From NCBI RefSeq assembly GCF_018885305.1, contig NZ_CP076544.1, positions 3,224,001 to 3,288,000 of the forward strand: a stretch of 64,000 nt of DNA, written 5' to 3'. The DNA is from Curtobacterium sp. L6-1. GTDB lineage: Bacteria; Actinomycetota; Actinomycetes; Actinomycetales; Microbacteriaceae. This document shows positions 41,936-51,142 of the stretch, in pieces; positions within the stretch are counted from its first letter, which is position 1; each line of letters opens with the position of its first letter. The position numbers and the translations under genes are program-made. The notes below the pieces were generated by a model. That model did not search any database. It was not told the DNA's origin and saw only the letters and a program-made list of their open reading frames with translations.

Positions 41936-42574
41936 CTAGCTCGCGTGCGACAGGTCCCACACCGGCGGCACGTACGCGCGGGACCAGCCCTCGCGCAGGC
42001 GGGTGACGGCGCGGTCGAACGACTCGAGCAGGTCCATCTCCGGTCGGACCATCGACTGCAACTGCAGGCCCTCGTACGTGGCGATCAGCTGCTCGGCGCC
42101 GCGGGCCGGCTCCATCGTGTGCGGTTCACGGCCGACGGCGACGTCCTGCGCGAGCGACTGCTGCACGAAGCCCTGGAACCGACGCCAGCGGCTGTGCAGC
42201 ATCGGCGCGAGGGGGTGGTTCGGCGAAGCGGCGATGTTCAGCGTCGCCGTGAGGAACCGCATCAGCGACGGGTTCTCGATGTTCTTCATGACGATGGCGC
42301 GGAGGAAGCGGATCGTGCCCTGCTCGGGGGCGATCGGCATGAGGGGCGTCGTTCGCTCGTCGTTCCAGCGGTCGATGCTGGCGAGGAGCAGACCGTCCCA
42401 GCTCGGGAACGAGGACGTCATCGTGCCGAGGTCCAGGTTCGCCTCCTCGGCGACGCGGGCTGGCGTGACTTCGTGCAGGGGCAGTTCGTGGAGCACGCGG
42501 ATCATCGCATCGACGATCTGCAGGCGGGTGGAGACGTCGTCGTGCTGTGCGGAGTCCATGGTGGCGCTGGGCAT
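41936..42574 (-). CDS. TetR/AcrR family regulator
   Basis: A 212-residue one-component regulator. The N-terminal HTH (about residues 18-65) reads IVDAMIRVLHELPLHEVTPA and RVAEEANLDLGTMTSSFPSW. The C-terminal helical domain is the ligand pocket; the ligand is unknown. ATG 42574 or 42559 could be the start. No divergent or adjacent target is clear. Confidence 0.82.
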   Translation of the reverse strand: MPSATMDSAQHDDVSTRLQIVDAMIRVLHELPLHEVTPARVAEEANLDLGTMTSSFPSWDGLLLASIDRWNDERTTPLMPIAPEQGTIRFLRAIVMKNIENPSLMRFLTATLNIAASPNHPLAPMLHSRWRRFQGFVQQSLAQDVAVGREPHTMEPARGAEQLIATYEGLQLQSMVRPEMDLLESFDRAVTRLREGWSRAYVPPVWDLSHAS

Positions 42575-42687
42575 GTCAGCACCACATCACACGGTGGATG
42601 CGCGGGGTACCCCCACTCCGAGCCTGGTGTCCGGTGCGCGCAGCGGTGTGCCCCGGACGTGGGGCGTGACGGGGGCTGACGGGAGTA

Positions 42688-42722
42688 GGGGCCCGTGGGG
42701 CTCGAACCCGCGGCCCTCGGAT
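42688..42722 (-). pseudogene. Duplicated 3'-half fragment of tRNA-Lys
   Basis: Thirty-two of 35 bases match the 3' part (anticodon-stem end, T-arm, acceptor strand) of the intact tRNA-Lys 65 bp to the right. The D-arm and 5' acceptor strand are missing, so it cannot fold into a tRNA. Such 3' fragments are typical of integration scars or unequal recombination. Confidence 0.75.
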
Positions 42723-42751
42723 GACGAGTCGGGTGGGTGGTGTGACCGGGG

Positions 42752-42824
42752 TGGGCCCCGTGGGGCTCGAACCCACGACCCTCGGATTAAAAGTCCGGTG
42801 CTCTACCAACTGAGCTAGAGGCCC
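42752..42824 (-). tRNA. tRNA-Lys (anticodon TTT)
   Basis: Read on the minus strand: acceptor GGGCCTC pairs with GGGGCCC (one G-U), D-arm AGCTCAGTTGGTAGAGC, anticodon loop CTTTTAA (anticodon TTT), T-arm GTGGGTTCGAGCCCCAC, discriminator A. The 73-nt gene does not encode CCA. Confidence 0.95.
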
Positions 42825-42867
42825 TCGCGACCAAGGGTATCGGGAGAGCAGCGCCTACACTGTCGCG

Positions 42868-43497
42868 GTGCCTCGCGAACACCACCGTCCCGTCCAGTTC
42901 ACCGATGCCGAGTTCGCCGCGCTCCAGGGCGGTGAGGACCCGGCCCTGGTGAACCGCGTCGCGCACGACACCGCGAACGCCCTGCTCCACCGCGTGCGCC
43001 AGGACCCGGACCCTCAGGTCGTCGAGCGTCTGGTCACCTACACGGACGTGCACGGCATCGAGGCGATCGCCGAGCTCTGGGCGCGGGTCGGTCCGCACAC
43101 CCTGCCGGGAGCGCTCTGGCGCATCTACCTGGTTCGCACGGTCATCCGGCAGAACCCGGAGGAGATCGCGTACCTGTTCGAGCGCGGGACGGCGCTCATC
43201 GGGACGATCGACCAGGCGGTCGCGGGTGCCGAGGAGCCGACCGGACCGGCAGAGATCCTCACGCTGTCCGACCGGATCCTGCACGGCTTGTACACGGGTG
43301 ACTTCGCGGTGGCGCTCGAGCGTGGTGCCGCGTTCGCGCGCCTCACGGCTGCGGGCGCGACCTCGGTGGCGGACGACGCCGACCTGACGGCGGCGGAGCG
43401 GGCCTCCGCCCTGACGACCCGTGCCTACCGGTTGGCGGAGTTGGCGGAGGACCTGTCGGCCGCTGCGGCGCTCTGGCGCCGCGAGAGCCTGGACTGA
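42868..43497 (+). CDS. Conserved-looking protein of unknown function
   Basis: A 209-residue, helix-rich cytosolic protein without signal peptide or membrane helices. It resembles a protein widespread in Microbacteriaceae, sometimes named as an RNA polymerase-related subunit without evidence I can see. Phrases such as RPVQFTDAEFAALQGGEDPA, IYLVRTVIRQNPEEIAYLFE and TGDFAVALERGAAF are its best landmarks. GTG 42868 has no strong ribosome site. Its last codons are partly duplicated just after the stop. Confidence 0.72.
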   Translation: MPREHHRPVQFTDAEFAALQGGEDPALVNRVAHDTANALLHRVRQDPDPQVVERLVTYTDVHGIEAIAELWARVGPHTLPGALWRIYLVRTVIRQNPEEIAYLFERGTALIGTIDQAVAGAEEPTGPAEILTLSDRILHGLYTGDFAVALERGAAFARLTAAGATSVADDADLTAAERASALTTRAYRLAELAEDLSAAAALWRRESLD

Positions 43498-43536
43498 TCC
43501 CGCGGACTGCCCGCCACGAGAGCCTGGACTGATCCC
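43482..43536. repeat. 20-bp direct repeat copying the end of the preceding gene
   Basis: cgagagcctggactgatccc occurs at 43482-43501 (codons for the last residues, stop and two bases) and again at 43517-43536, period 35. Confidence 0.85.
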
Positions 43537-43596
43537 AGGCCGTCCGCCACGGGATGTCCCACGGCGGGACGTGCGCCGCGTCCGGACACGAAAAGA

Positions 43597-43674
43597 CCGG
43601 GCCGCAGAAGCGCCTCTCGGCGCGAGGCCGCTCGGAGCGGCGAATATTGGAGCCCGGGGCTTGCTGCGGCCCGG
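43597..43674. other. Multi-stem structured element upstream of sigK
   Basis: Outer 11-bp arms CCGGGCCGCAG (43597-43607) and CTGCGGCCCGG (43664-43674) enclose three local pairings, for example GCCGCTC/GAGCGGC and AGCCC/GGGCT, separated by AT-richer gaatattgg. It may be a terminator for the upstream gene, a small RNA or a leader element. No open frame is convincing. Confidence 0.5.
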
Positions 43675-43848
43675 CACGATCAAGTGTACGAGACGCATCC
43701 GTGCTCGTACCCAGGTGTTCACTCTCGGTGGACAGATCCGTGACCGGGCGTGGCCCGGTGACCGCGGTCGAGAAGCAGGAGCGATCCTCACCCAATCCGT
43801 CCGGGCGAGGGTGCCGAATCATCACTGTGGCCGTCGCGAGGCGGTCAC

Positions 43849-43913
43849 ACGAGGCCCCGGACGACCCGGGCCCGCTCCCGGGTCAATTCCCTGCGGGTCG
43901 CACGGGGCCTCGT
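43849..43913. other. Nested hairpin in the sigK leader
   Basis: Outer arms ACGAGGCCCCG (43849-43859) and CGGGGCCTCGT (43903-43913) enclose an 8-bp hairpin GACCCGGG/CCCGGGTC (43863-43884, 6-nt loop). It is 151 bp before the sigK start. The rest of this 566-bp gap shows no gene. Confidence 0.5.
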
Positions 43914-44063
43914 CACCAGTACTTCTGCACCACCAGCGCAGCGACCGTCGCTGCGGCCCGACCTGAACGGGACACCCTGATGACCACCGCGACCGCCGTC
44001 GCCGAGCGCGCTGTCCACAGCGCGCGGAGGACGCCGTACACACGGGAAGGAGGAAAACCTGCA

Positions 44064-44663
44064 ATGCTCACTCTCGTGGAAGGCGACATGGATGGTTGGA
44101 CTCCCGCCGCCCCGGAACCGGTGTCGGCGGACGACCTGCTCACCCGGGTCGCGAACGGCGACCAGGCTGCGTTCTCCGACCTGTACGACGAGCTCTCCGG
44201 CCGGGTCCTCGGACTCGTGACGCGGCTCCTCAAGGACCGGGCGCAGTCGGAAGAGGTCACACAAGAGGTGTTCCTCGAGGTCTGGCAGCAGGCCGCCCGC
44301 TTCGACCAGGCCCGCGGCAGCGCCGCCAGCTGGGTGCTGACCATGGCACACCGCCGGGCCGTCGACCGGGTGCGGGCATCGCAGTCCTCCCGCGACCGCG
44401 ACACGAAGATCGGCATCCGCGACTTCGAGACGGACTTCGACTCCGTCTCCGAGTCGGTCGAGATCCGACTCGAACACGAACGCGTCAGCCGGGCACTGTC
44501 CCGTCTCACCGAGTTCCAGCGCCAGGCTGTGCAGCTCGCCTACTACGGCGGCTTCTCGCACAGTGAGATGGCCGAACGACTCGGGGTGCCGATCGGCACC
44601 GTCAAGACCCGTCTCCGTGACGGGATGATCCGACTCCGCGACGAGATGGGGGTGACATCATGA
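44064..44663 (+). CDS. sigK: ECF RNA polymerase sigma factor SigK
   Basis: Extracytoplasmic-function sigma factor of 199 residues. Region 2 (about 25-95) has DLYDELSGRVLGLVTRLLKD and AQSEEVTQEVFLEVWQQAAR; region 4 (about 135-190) has LAYYGGFSHSEMAERLGVPI and GTVKTRLRDGMIRLR. ATG 44064 follows AAGGAGG. The start of the anti-sigma gene overlaps its stop (ATGA). The name rests on the RskA-type partner. A long structured leader precedes it. Confidence 0.92.
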   Translation: MLTLVEGDMDGWTPAAPEPVSADDLLTRVANGDQAAFSDLYDELSGRVLGLVTRLLKDRAQSEEVTQEVFLEVWQQAARFDQARGSAASWVLTMAHRRAVDRVRASQSSRDRDTKIGIRDFETDFDSVSESVEIRLEHERVSRALSRLTEFQRQAVQLAYYGGFSHSEMAERLGVPIGTVKTRLRDGMIRLRDEMGVTS

Positions 44664-45526
44664 ACGGCCGTCACGACGACCCCGAGCTGATGACCGGCTC
44701 GCACGCTCTCGACGCCCTGACCGATGACGAGCGCGCCGCGGTCGAGCGGGCACTGGAGGACTCCGCGGAGCTCCGTGTCGAGGCAGACTCCCTCCGCGAG
44801 ACCGCGCTGGCCCTCGCCTTCGCCGTCTCGCCGGTCGAACCCCCGGCGTCGTTGAAGAGCTCGCTGATGGCCAAGATCGCCACGACCCCGCAGCTCCCGG
44901 CCGTCGACCGCGCCGAGACGTCGGCTCCCGAGCCCGTCCAGGAGGCCCGCCCCACGTCCGTCCCGGACGTCGCGCCCGTCACCGACCTCGGTTCCGGATC
45001 GGGACGCGCGGCTTCGACGGCCCGCGCACGCTGGTTCCAGCGTCCGTCGGCGCTGCTCAGTGTCGCGGCGGCCGGAGCGGTCGTGTTCCTCGGCGTCGGC
45101 CTCGGCGTCGGCAACGCCCTCGACGGCGGCAGCGGCCAGGGGCCGGCGACCACGCAGGCCGCCTCGGGCCTCGACCAGATCTACGCGTCCCCGGACTTCC
45201 AGCGCAGCACGGCCAAGGTCAAGGGCGGTGGCACGGCCACGGTCGTGTGGTCCGGGCAGCTCGGTCGGTCCGCGGTGATCCTCGACGGCGTCGACGCAGC
45301 TCCCGAGGACAAGACCTACGAGCTCTGGTACATCGGGTCGCAGGAGTCAGGCGGCACCATCACGGCCGCCGGCCTCATGAACGACGTCGACGGCGGAGTC
45401 CGCTCGGCAGTCCTGCACGGCACGATGGGCGCCGGCGACACGATCGGCATCACGGTCGAACCGCGCGGCGGCTCGGAGCAGCCGACGTCCGAACCGGTCG
45501 TGGCCGTCCCGACCTCCGAGGCCTGA
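44660..45526 (+). CDS. rskA: Anti-sigma-K factor
   Basis: Membrane anti-sigma factor of 288 residues. The N-terminal ZAS-like helices (about 8-50, GSHALDALTDDERAAVERAL) hold SigK; one transmembrane helix follows near residue 135 (LSVAAAGAVVFLGVGLGVGN). The extracytoplasmic RskA domain includes KTYELWYIGSQESGGTITAA. Release would need site-1/site-2 proteolysis (family knowledge). It is coupled to sigK by ATGA and ends at a strong hairpin. Confidence 0.93.
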   Translation: MNGRHDDPELMTGSHALDALTDDERAAVERALEDSAELRVEADSLRETALALAFAVSPVEPPASLKSSLMAKIATTPQLPAVDRAETSAPEPVQEARPTSVPDVAPVTDLGSGSGRAASTARARWFQRPSALLSVAAAGAVVFLGVGLGVGNALDGGSGQGPATTQAASGLDQIYASPDFQRSTAKVKGGGTATVVWSGQLGRSAVILDGVDAAPEDKTYELWYIGSQESGGTITAAGLMNDVDGGVRSAVLHGTMGAGDTIGITVEPRGGSEQPTSEPVVAVPTSEA

Positions 45527-45546
45527 CCGGCACTCGCACACCCACT

Positions 45547-45580
45547 CGACGCCCCCGTGACCACGGTCACGGGGGCGTCG
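45547..45580. terminator. 16-bp hairpin after rskA
   Basis: CGACGCCCCCGTGACC (45547-45562) pairs perfectly with 45565-45580 around a 2-nt centre. Confidence 0.8.
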
Positions 45581-45619
45581 TCCGTCGGATCAGGGGGAGG
45601 CCTGGCCGCCACGGACGAC

Positions 45620-45661
45620 GGAGGCCCGGTGCCGTCCATGGCGGACGTGCACCGGGCCTCC
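45620..45661. terminator. Hairpin between rskA and pstB
   Basis: GGAGGCCCGGTGC (45620-45632) pairs perfectly with 45649-45661, with an inner GTCC/GGAC pairing. It lies 36 bp beyond the pstB stop on the minus strand. The GGAGGCnCGGTGC core is shared with the hairpin at 8915. Confidence 0.75.
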
Positions 45662-45696
45662 AGGCAGGGGCCGTCAGGCGACGGGCCGACGGCTGA

Positions 45697-46476
45697 TCAT
45701 CCGAAGCGGCCCGAGACGTAGTCCTCGGTGGACTTGACGGACGGGTTGGAGAAGATCGTCGCGGTGTCGGCGTACTCGATGAGGTGACCGGGCTGGCCGG
45801 TGCCGGCGATGTTGAAGAACGCCGTCTTGTCGCTCACGCGGGATGCCTGCTGCATGTTGTGGGTCACGATGACGATCGTGAACTCCTTCTTCAGGTCCTC
45901 GATGAGGTCCTCGATGGCGAGGGTCGAGATCGGGTCGAGCGCGGAGCACGGCTCGTCCATGAGGAGCACGTCGGGCTGCACGGCGATCGCGCGCGCGATG
46001 CAGAGACGCTGCTGCTGCCCGCCGGAGAGGCCCATGCCGGGCTTCTCGAGGCGGTCCTTGACCTCGTTCCACAGGTTGGCGCCCTGCAGGGAGCGCTCGA
46101 CGATGTCGTCGGCCTCGGAGCGTGAGATGCGCTTGTTGTTGAGCTTCACGCCGGCCAGGACGTTGTCCTTGATGGACATGGTCGGGAAGGGATTGGGCCG
46201 CTGGAAGACCATGCCGACCTGACGACGCACGATGACCGGGTCGACGCCGGGGGCGTACAGGTCGTCGCCGTCGATCTTCACCGAGCCCTCGACGTAGGCC
46301 CCGGGGATGACCTCGTGCATGCGGTTCAGGGTGCGGAGGAAGGTGGACTTGCCGCAGCCGGACGGGCCGATGAAGGCGGTGACGGTGCGGGGCTCGATCG
46401 TCATGTCGACGCCCTCGACGGCCTTGAACTTCGAGTAGTAGACGTTGAGGCCGTCGACCTCGATGCGCTTGGACAC
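45697..46476 (-). CDS. pstB: Phosphate ABC importer ATPase PstB
   Basis: ATPase of the high-affinity phosphate importer, 259 residues. Walker [10 protein letters not shown] (about residue 36), [23 protein letters not shown], signature [14 protein letters not shown], Walker [14 protein letters not shown] and [10 protein letters not shown] are all canonical PstB. GTG 46476 is the start. It is last in the pstSCAB order on the minus strand, 77 bp after pstA. Confidence 0.97.
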   Translation of the reverse strand: MSKRIEVDGLNVYYSKFKAVEGVDMTIEPRTVTAFIGPSGCGKSTFLRTLNRMHEVIPGAYVEGSVKIDGDDLYAPGVDPVIVRRQVGMVFQRPNPFPTMSIKDNVLAGVKLNNKRISRSEADDIVERSLQGANLWNEVKDRLEKPGMGLSGGQQQRLCIARAIAVQPDVLLMDEPCSALDPISTLAIEDLIEDLKKEFTIVIVTHNMQQASRVSDKTAFFNIAGTGQPGHLIEYADTATIFSNPSVKSTEDYVSGRFG

Positions 46477-46553
46477 GTGGATCCTTCTGGGTTGGGTGGT
46501 CGAACCGCTGGGGCGGGAAGTCGGGTGGAGGGGTGCTCGCCGGGTGTCCCGCG

Positions 46554-47633
46554 CTAGCGCGGGAGCTTCGGGGCGAAGAGGCGGGTGATGAAGCGGGCGA
46601 GCAGGTTGAGCAGCATCACGATGAGGATGAGGAGCAGCGCTGCCGTCCAGGCCCGGTCGACGAACGGCACCGGGTTGGCGCCCTGCTGCGAGTACTGCGT
46701 GTACGCGAACACCGGCAGCGTCATCATCGGGTCCTTGAACAGGTCGTAGTTCATGCTCGACGTGAACCCGGCGGTGACGAGCAGGGGAGCGGTCTCGCCG
46801 ATGACGCGGGCGATCGAGAGCATGACACCCGTCGTGATGCCGGCGAGGCTGGTCGGCAGGACGACCTTGACGATCGTGAGCCACTTCGGCACACCCAGGG
46901 CGTACGACGCCTCGCGGAGCTCCATCGGCACGATCTTCAGGACCTCCTCGGTGGAGCGCACGACGATCGGGATCATCAGGACCGCGAGAGCGATCGAACC
47001 GACCAGACCGAAGCGCGAGCCCGGACCGAGGATCAACGCGAAGAGCGAGTAGGCGAAGAGGCCGGCGACGATCGACGGGATGCCCGTCATGACGTCGACG
47101 AAGAACGTGATGCCCCGGGCGAGGGGGCCCCTGCCGTACTCGACCAGGTAGATGGAGGTCAGGAGACCGATCGGCACGCTGACGAGCGCCGCGAAGAGCG
47201 TGATCTCCAGGGTCCCGATGAGGGCGTGGACCGCGCCGCCGCCCTCCGAGATGACTCCACGCATCGAGTACGAGAAGTACTGGGCGTCGAAGCGGGCCAG
47301 GCCCCTGGCGAGCACCGTGTAGAGCAGCGAGACCAGCGGCAGGACGGCGATCACGAAGGCGGTGACGACCAGGGAGGTGATCAACCGGTCGACGGCCTTC
47401 CGCCCACCCTCGACGATGCGGGAGACGACGACGATGAGGACGTCGAACAGGACCGTGCCGAGGAAGACCGCGGCCACGATGTTGAAGTCCTTCGTGGCGC
47501 CGCCGGCGGCGAGCAGGGCGAACACCAGGCCGAGGGCGACCCAGCTGCCGACGAGGAGCAGCCACGGGACGGACTTGTGGAGCTTCCCGCTGGCGAAGAC
47601 GTTGCCGGCGGGCTGACGGAGTGCGAGGGACAT
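46554..47633 (-). CDS. pstA: Phosphate ABC importer permease PstA
   Basis: Permease of 359 residues with roughly eight helices; the N-terminal 110 residues hold two or three extra helices before the conserved core. The core includes [39 protein letters not shown], the ATPase-contact loop [20 protein letters not shown] and [18 protein letters not shown] 47633 is the start. Confidence 0.95.
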   Translation of the reverse strand: MSLALRQPAGNVFASGKLHKSVPWLLLVGSWVALGLVFALLAAGGATKDFNIVAAVFLGTVLFDVLIVVVSRIVEGGRKAVDRLITSLVVTAFVIAVLPLVSLLYTVLARGLARFDAQYFSYSMRGVISEGGGAVHALIGTLEITLFAALVSVPIGLLTSIYLVEYGRGPLARGITFFVDVMTGIPSIVAGLFAYSLFALILGPGSRFGLVGSIALAVLMIPIVVRSTEEVLKIVPMELREASYALGVPKWLTIVKVVLPTSLAGITTGVMLSIARVIGETAPLLVTAGFTSSMNYDLFKDPMMTLPVFAYTQYSQQGANPVPFVDRAWTAALLLILIVMLLNLLARFITRLFAPKLPR

Positions 47634-47653
47634 CGGGGGAGCGACCTTTCCCG

Positions 47654-48604
47654 TCAGGAGACTCGCTTGCGGACGATGTACCGCGCGAGCATGTTGATGA
47701 CCAGGGTGATGACGAAGAGGATCAGGCCGGAGGCGACCAGGGCGTTGAGTGCCGTCCCGGAGGCCTCGGCGAACTGCAGGGCGATGTTCGCGGCGATGGT
47801 CGACGGGTTGAGCGACCCGACCAGGTTGAAGGTGATGTTGGTCGACACCGACAGGACGAGCGCGATCGCCATCGTCTCGCCGAGTGCGCGGCCGAGCCCG
47901 AGCATGATCGCGGACACGATGCCGGACTTGGCGAACGGCAGGACCGACATCCGGATCATCTCCCAGCGCGTCGCGCCGAGGGCGAGCGCGGCCTCCTCGT
48001 TGAGGGTCGGCGCCTGCAGGAAGATCTCGCGCATGACGGCGGTCATGATCGGGATCGCCATGACCGCGAGGACGATCGACGCGGTGAGGATCGTGCGTCC
48101 GGTCCCGGAGACCTGTCCGGAGAACAGCGGGATCCAGCCGAAGTGCTCGTTCAGGAACTCGTAGAACGGGCGGACGAAGCGTGCCAGGACCACGATGCCC
48201 CAGAGGCCGTAGACGACCGACGGGACCGCGGCGAGCAGGTCGATGACGTACCCGAGCACCGGCGCCAGGCGGCGGGGCGCGTAGTGCGAGATGAAGAGCG
48301 CGATTCCGAGCGACAGCGGCACGGCCATGACGAGGGCCAGGAACGCCGACCACACGGTGCCGAAGACGAGCGGGCCGACGTAGTCCCAGAAGTTCGCCGC
48401 GTCGTTCGGCAGGTCGCCGACCTTCGCCGAGAAGGCGGGGATGCTCTGCCACACGAGGAACGCCGCGACGAGCGCGAGGACGAAGAGGATGAGACTGCCC
48501 GCCACGACGGAGGCGGTGGAGAACACGCGATCGCCGATGCGCACGACGGCCTTGGGCTTCGACGGGGTGGCGGTGTCCTGGTCTCGGACCGGTGCGGTCG
48601 TCAT
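47654..48604 (-). CDS. pstC: Phosphate ABC importer permease PstC
   Basis: Permease of 316 residues, about six helices after a short polar N-terminus. Signature segments are [20 protein letters not shown], the contact loop [20 protein letters not shown] and [15 protein letters not shown]. It lies 20 bp before pstA and 160 bp after pstS, with a hairpin in the latter gap. Confidence 0.96.
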   Translation of the reverse strand: MTTAPVRDQDTATPSKPKAVVRIGDRVFSTASVVAGSLILFVLALVAAFLVWQSIPAFSAKVGDLPNDAANFWDYVGPLVFGTVWSAFLALVMAVPLSLGIALFISHYAPRRLAPVLGYVIDLLAAVPSVVYGLWGIVVLARFVRPFYEFLNEHFGWIPLFSGQVSGTGRTILTASIVLAVMAIPIMTAVMREIFLQAPTLNEEAALALGATRWEMIRMSVLPFAKSGIVSAIMLGLGRALGETMAIALVLSVSTNITFNLVGSLNPSTIAANIALQFAEASGTALNALVASGLILFVITLVINMLARYIVRKRVS

Positions 48605-48713
48605 GGGGCTCCTGTCGGAGGATCGCGCCGGGTGAACGCGAGGGGTTCGGGGGAGAGATGGTTCGTGCGGGTCCGGACGGGCGCGGTGGCAGCTCGCGTC
48701 GGGACGGACGAGA

Positions 48714-48753
48714 GCCCGGACGCCGGTCAGGTGGGTGGGACCGGCGTCCGGGC
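48714..48753 (-). terminator. 15-bp hairpin between pstS and pstC
   Basis: GCCCGGACGCCGGTC (48714-48728) pairs perfectly with 48739-48753 around 10 nt. It starts right after the pstS stop and probably limits read-through to pstCAB. Confidence 0.72.
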
Positions 48754-48764
48754 GCTGTCGGGAC

Positions 48765-49874
48765 TTACTTGATGGACGCGACCGCGGCTGCGGCCTTCTC
48801 CGACAGCTCGGACGACAGGGCGGCCGACTTGGCCTCCGTCGCGGCGGCCTTCTGCGCGTCCTCGGACACGACGTAGCCGAGGTACGCCTTCACGAGGTCG
48901 GCCTTGTCCTTGTCCTCGTACTCCTGGCACGCGATCGCGTAGGAGACGAGCACGAGCGGCCAGGCTCCCTCAGCCGTGTCCTTGCGGTCGATCGAGATGG
49001 CGAGGTCGTTCTCCTCGCGGCCCGAGGCCACGTCGGAGTCGGCCACGACCTGGGCAGCACCCTCGGCGGAGAGCTCGGTGGCCTTGTCTCCGACCATGAG
49101 CTTCGCCTTGTCGAGGTCACCGGCGCCGGAGTCGTCGATGTAGGTGATGGCGTTCGAGGCGCCCTGCATGGCCGAGGCCACACCCGAGGTGCCCTTCGCG
49201 CTGTCGCCGACCTGGAACGGGAAGGTCTGGCTCGGCTCCTCGGTCCACACGTCGGGGGCGTTCGCCGCGACGTACTCCGAGAAGTTCTGCGTGGTGCCCG
49301 AGTCGTCCGAACGGTGGACGACCGTGATGTTCGAGGAGGGCAGGTCGACACCGTCGTTGAGGGCGGCGATCTCGTCGTCGTTCCACTTGGTGATCTTGCC
49401 CGAGAAGATGCCCGCGATGCTCTTCGCGTCGAGGGTCAGGTCCGAGACGCCGTCGACCTTGTAGGCGATGGCGATCGGGGAGATGTAGACGGGGATGTCG
49501 ATGCCCTTGGAGTCCGCGGCGCAGTTCTTGAACTCGCCGGAGAGCTCCTCGTCCTTCAGCGCGGCGTCGGAGCCGGCGAAGTCAGCGGCACCGGACATGA
49601 AGTTCTCGCGACCCGCGCCGGAGCCGTCGGGCGTGTAGTTCACCGTGACGCCGGAAGCCTGCTCCTGGAAGCCGGCGGCCCAGGTGGCCTCGGCGGTCTG
49701 CTGAGCGGAGGAGCCCGAGCCGGTCAGGGTGCCGGAGAGGCTCGACATGTCACCCGTGGAGGAGGAGGACGACGAGTTGCTGCCCGCGTTGTCCTCGTTC
49801 GCCGCGCAGGAGGAGAGCACGACGGCGCCGGCGATCGCGATTGCCGCGACCGAGCCGATTCGCTTGATGTTCAC
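48765..49874 (-). CDS. pstS: Phosphate-binding lipoprotein PstS
   Basis: Periplasm-side phosphate receptor of 369 residues. Lipobox VVLSSC (Cys about 24) leads into a Ser/Asn-rich linker. Phosphate-site motifs are LTGSGSSAQQTAEATW, YTPDGSGAGRENFMSGAADF, AGSDA and HRSDDSGTTQNFSEY. GTG 49874 follows GAAGGGA. A four-unit PHO box lies 84-127 bp upstream, so strong phosphate-starvation induction is expected. Confidence 0.97.
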   Translation of the reverse strand: MNIKRIGSVAAIAIAGAVVLSSCAANEDNAGSNSSSSSSTGDMSSLSGTLTGSGSSAQQTAEATWAAGFQEQASGVTVNYTPDGSGAGRENFMSGAADFAGSDAALKDEELSGEFKNCAADSKGIDIPVYISPIAIAYKVDGVSDLTLDAKSIAGIFSGKITKWNDDEIAALNDGVDLPSSNITVVHRSDDSGTTQNFSEYVAANAPDVWTEEPSQTFPFQVGDSAKGTSGVASAMQGASNAITYIDDSGAGDLDKAKLMVGDKATELSAEGAAQVVADSDVASGREENDLAISIDRKDTAEGAWPLVLVSYAIACQEYEDKDKADLVKAYLGYVVSEDAQKAAATEAKSAALSSELSEKAAAAVASIK

Positions 49875-49957
49875 AGGGGTCCCTTCGGGAATGTAAGTGC
49901 AGTGGGACCGCTGTGTGGTCCCGGGGCCGGTGCTGACCCGGGAGTGACTGTAGGGAC

Positions 49958-50001
49958 GAGAGGTGACCGGGATGACGCTCTCCGGTGAACGGGAGGTGAA
50001 C
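49958..50001 (-). promoter_or_regulatory. PHO box of the pst operon (four 11-nt repeats)
   Basis: On the minus strand, reading toward pstS: GTTCACCTCCC, GTTCACCGGAG, AGCGTCATCCC, GGTCACCTCTC, contiguous at 11-nt period. The first two carry the full GTTCACC core known for PhoP in actinobacteria; the outer ones are degenerate, as is usual. An oppositely oriented GTTCACC lies at 50008. Confidence 0.85.
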
Positions 50002-50194
50002 GCGGGGTTCACCCGGTGCGGGTCGGCGGACACGCGTGCCGTCCGGGAGCAGGATCGGGGCACGCTGCCCACCCGGCGGCGCTGCTGGCGGGGACGCGCT
50101 CGCGCACCCTCGGTGGGTTCGCGTGCTGGGCGCTGCCAGGAGGCGCGGTGCGGTCCAGCGGGCCAGGGTCACCGCCGGCGACGACCGCTCCCGG

Positions 50195-51142
50195 TCAGGC
50201 GCTGACTGCGTTGCGGTGCGTCTCGACCGCCACGAGCTTGCGCCCGGCGATGTGCAGTACGGCGAAGTCACCGACCGACAGCATCGCCGCCCGGCGCAGG
50301 TCGAACCGCGAGTGGTCGTCGGCGGTGTCCGATGCGATCCGCGCGACGATGTCCGGCAGCACCGGGCCGTGCGAGCAGAGGACCGCGGACTTGGCCTTGT
50401 CCAGGCGCTTGCGGACGACCCTCGAGACGTCAGCGGTCCCGTGCTCGTAGGCGTCCTGGCTGATGTCCGGCGTGTCCGACACCCCGAGCTTCGTCCTGGC
50501 GGACAGGGGCTCGACCGTCGCGAGGCACCGGGCGGCCGTGCTGCTGACGATCTTCTTCGGGCCGAAGGCGGCGACGGGCGCTGCGAGCGACTTCGCCTGT
50601 GACCGGCCGACGGGCAGCAGGGGCCGGGTGGCGTCCGGGCCGTCCCAGTGCGAGCCCGGCACGGTCTTGGCGTGCCGGAGCGCGATGAGGGCGAACGTGT
50701 GGTGCTCGTTCGCCGCTGCGCGCTCGGCGAAGCGCTCCAGGATCTCGACGTCCCGCTCGTACGTCAGCCGCCCGCGGGCATCGTCGATCGCGACCCACTC
50801 GACGGCGGCGACCTCGTCGTTCGGACGGAAGGCACCTGCACGTTCGGACTCCTTGCGGGAGACCCGGGCCGACCAGTAGTGCACGACCTTGTCGCGCCCG
50901 CTCGGAAGCACGTACTCGGCCAACCCGAGCGGAGCGCCGAGGTGCACGCGGTACCCGGTCTCCTCGTCGATCTCACGCACCGCGGCCTCGGGCACGCTCT
51001 CGCCCGGGTCGACCTTGCCCTTGGGGAAGGAGACGTCCTTGTGGTGCTCGCGGTGGATCAGCAGGACGAACGGCTGACCGTCCTGCTCTCGCCACACCAC
51101 GGCGCCCGCGGCGACGACCGGACCAGACCGACCACCGCTCAC
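50195..51142 (-). CDS. MutT1-type Nudix hydrolase-histidine phosphatase fusion
   Basis: A 315-residue fusion. The Nudix domain (about 5-140) has a perfect box: [20 protein letters not shown] then TGY. The C-terminal histidine phosphatase domain (about 150-310) opens with LRHAKT, an RHG variant. In mycobacteria MutT1 of this layout cleans oxidised and diadenosine nucleotides (family knowledge). The GTG start overlaps the ppk stop by 4 nt, so it is coupled to polyphosphate kinase. Confidence 0.9.
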   Translation of the reverse strand: MSGGRSGPVVAAGAVVWREQDGQPFVLLIHREHHKDVSFPKGKVDPGESVPEAAVREIDEETGYRVHLGAPLGLAEYVLPSGRDKVVHYWSARVSRKESERAGAFRPNDEVAAVEWVAIDDARGRLTYERDVEILERFAERAAANEHHTFALIALRHAKTVPGSHWDGPDATRPLLPVGRSQAKSLAAPVAAFGPKKIVSSTAARCLATVEPLSARTKLGVSDTPDISQDAYEHGTADVSRVVRKRLDKAKSAVLCSHGPVLPDIVARIASDTADDHSRFDLRRAAMLSVGDFAVLHIAGRKLVAVETHRNAVSA

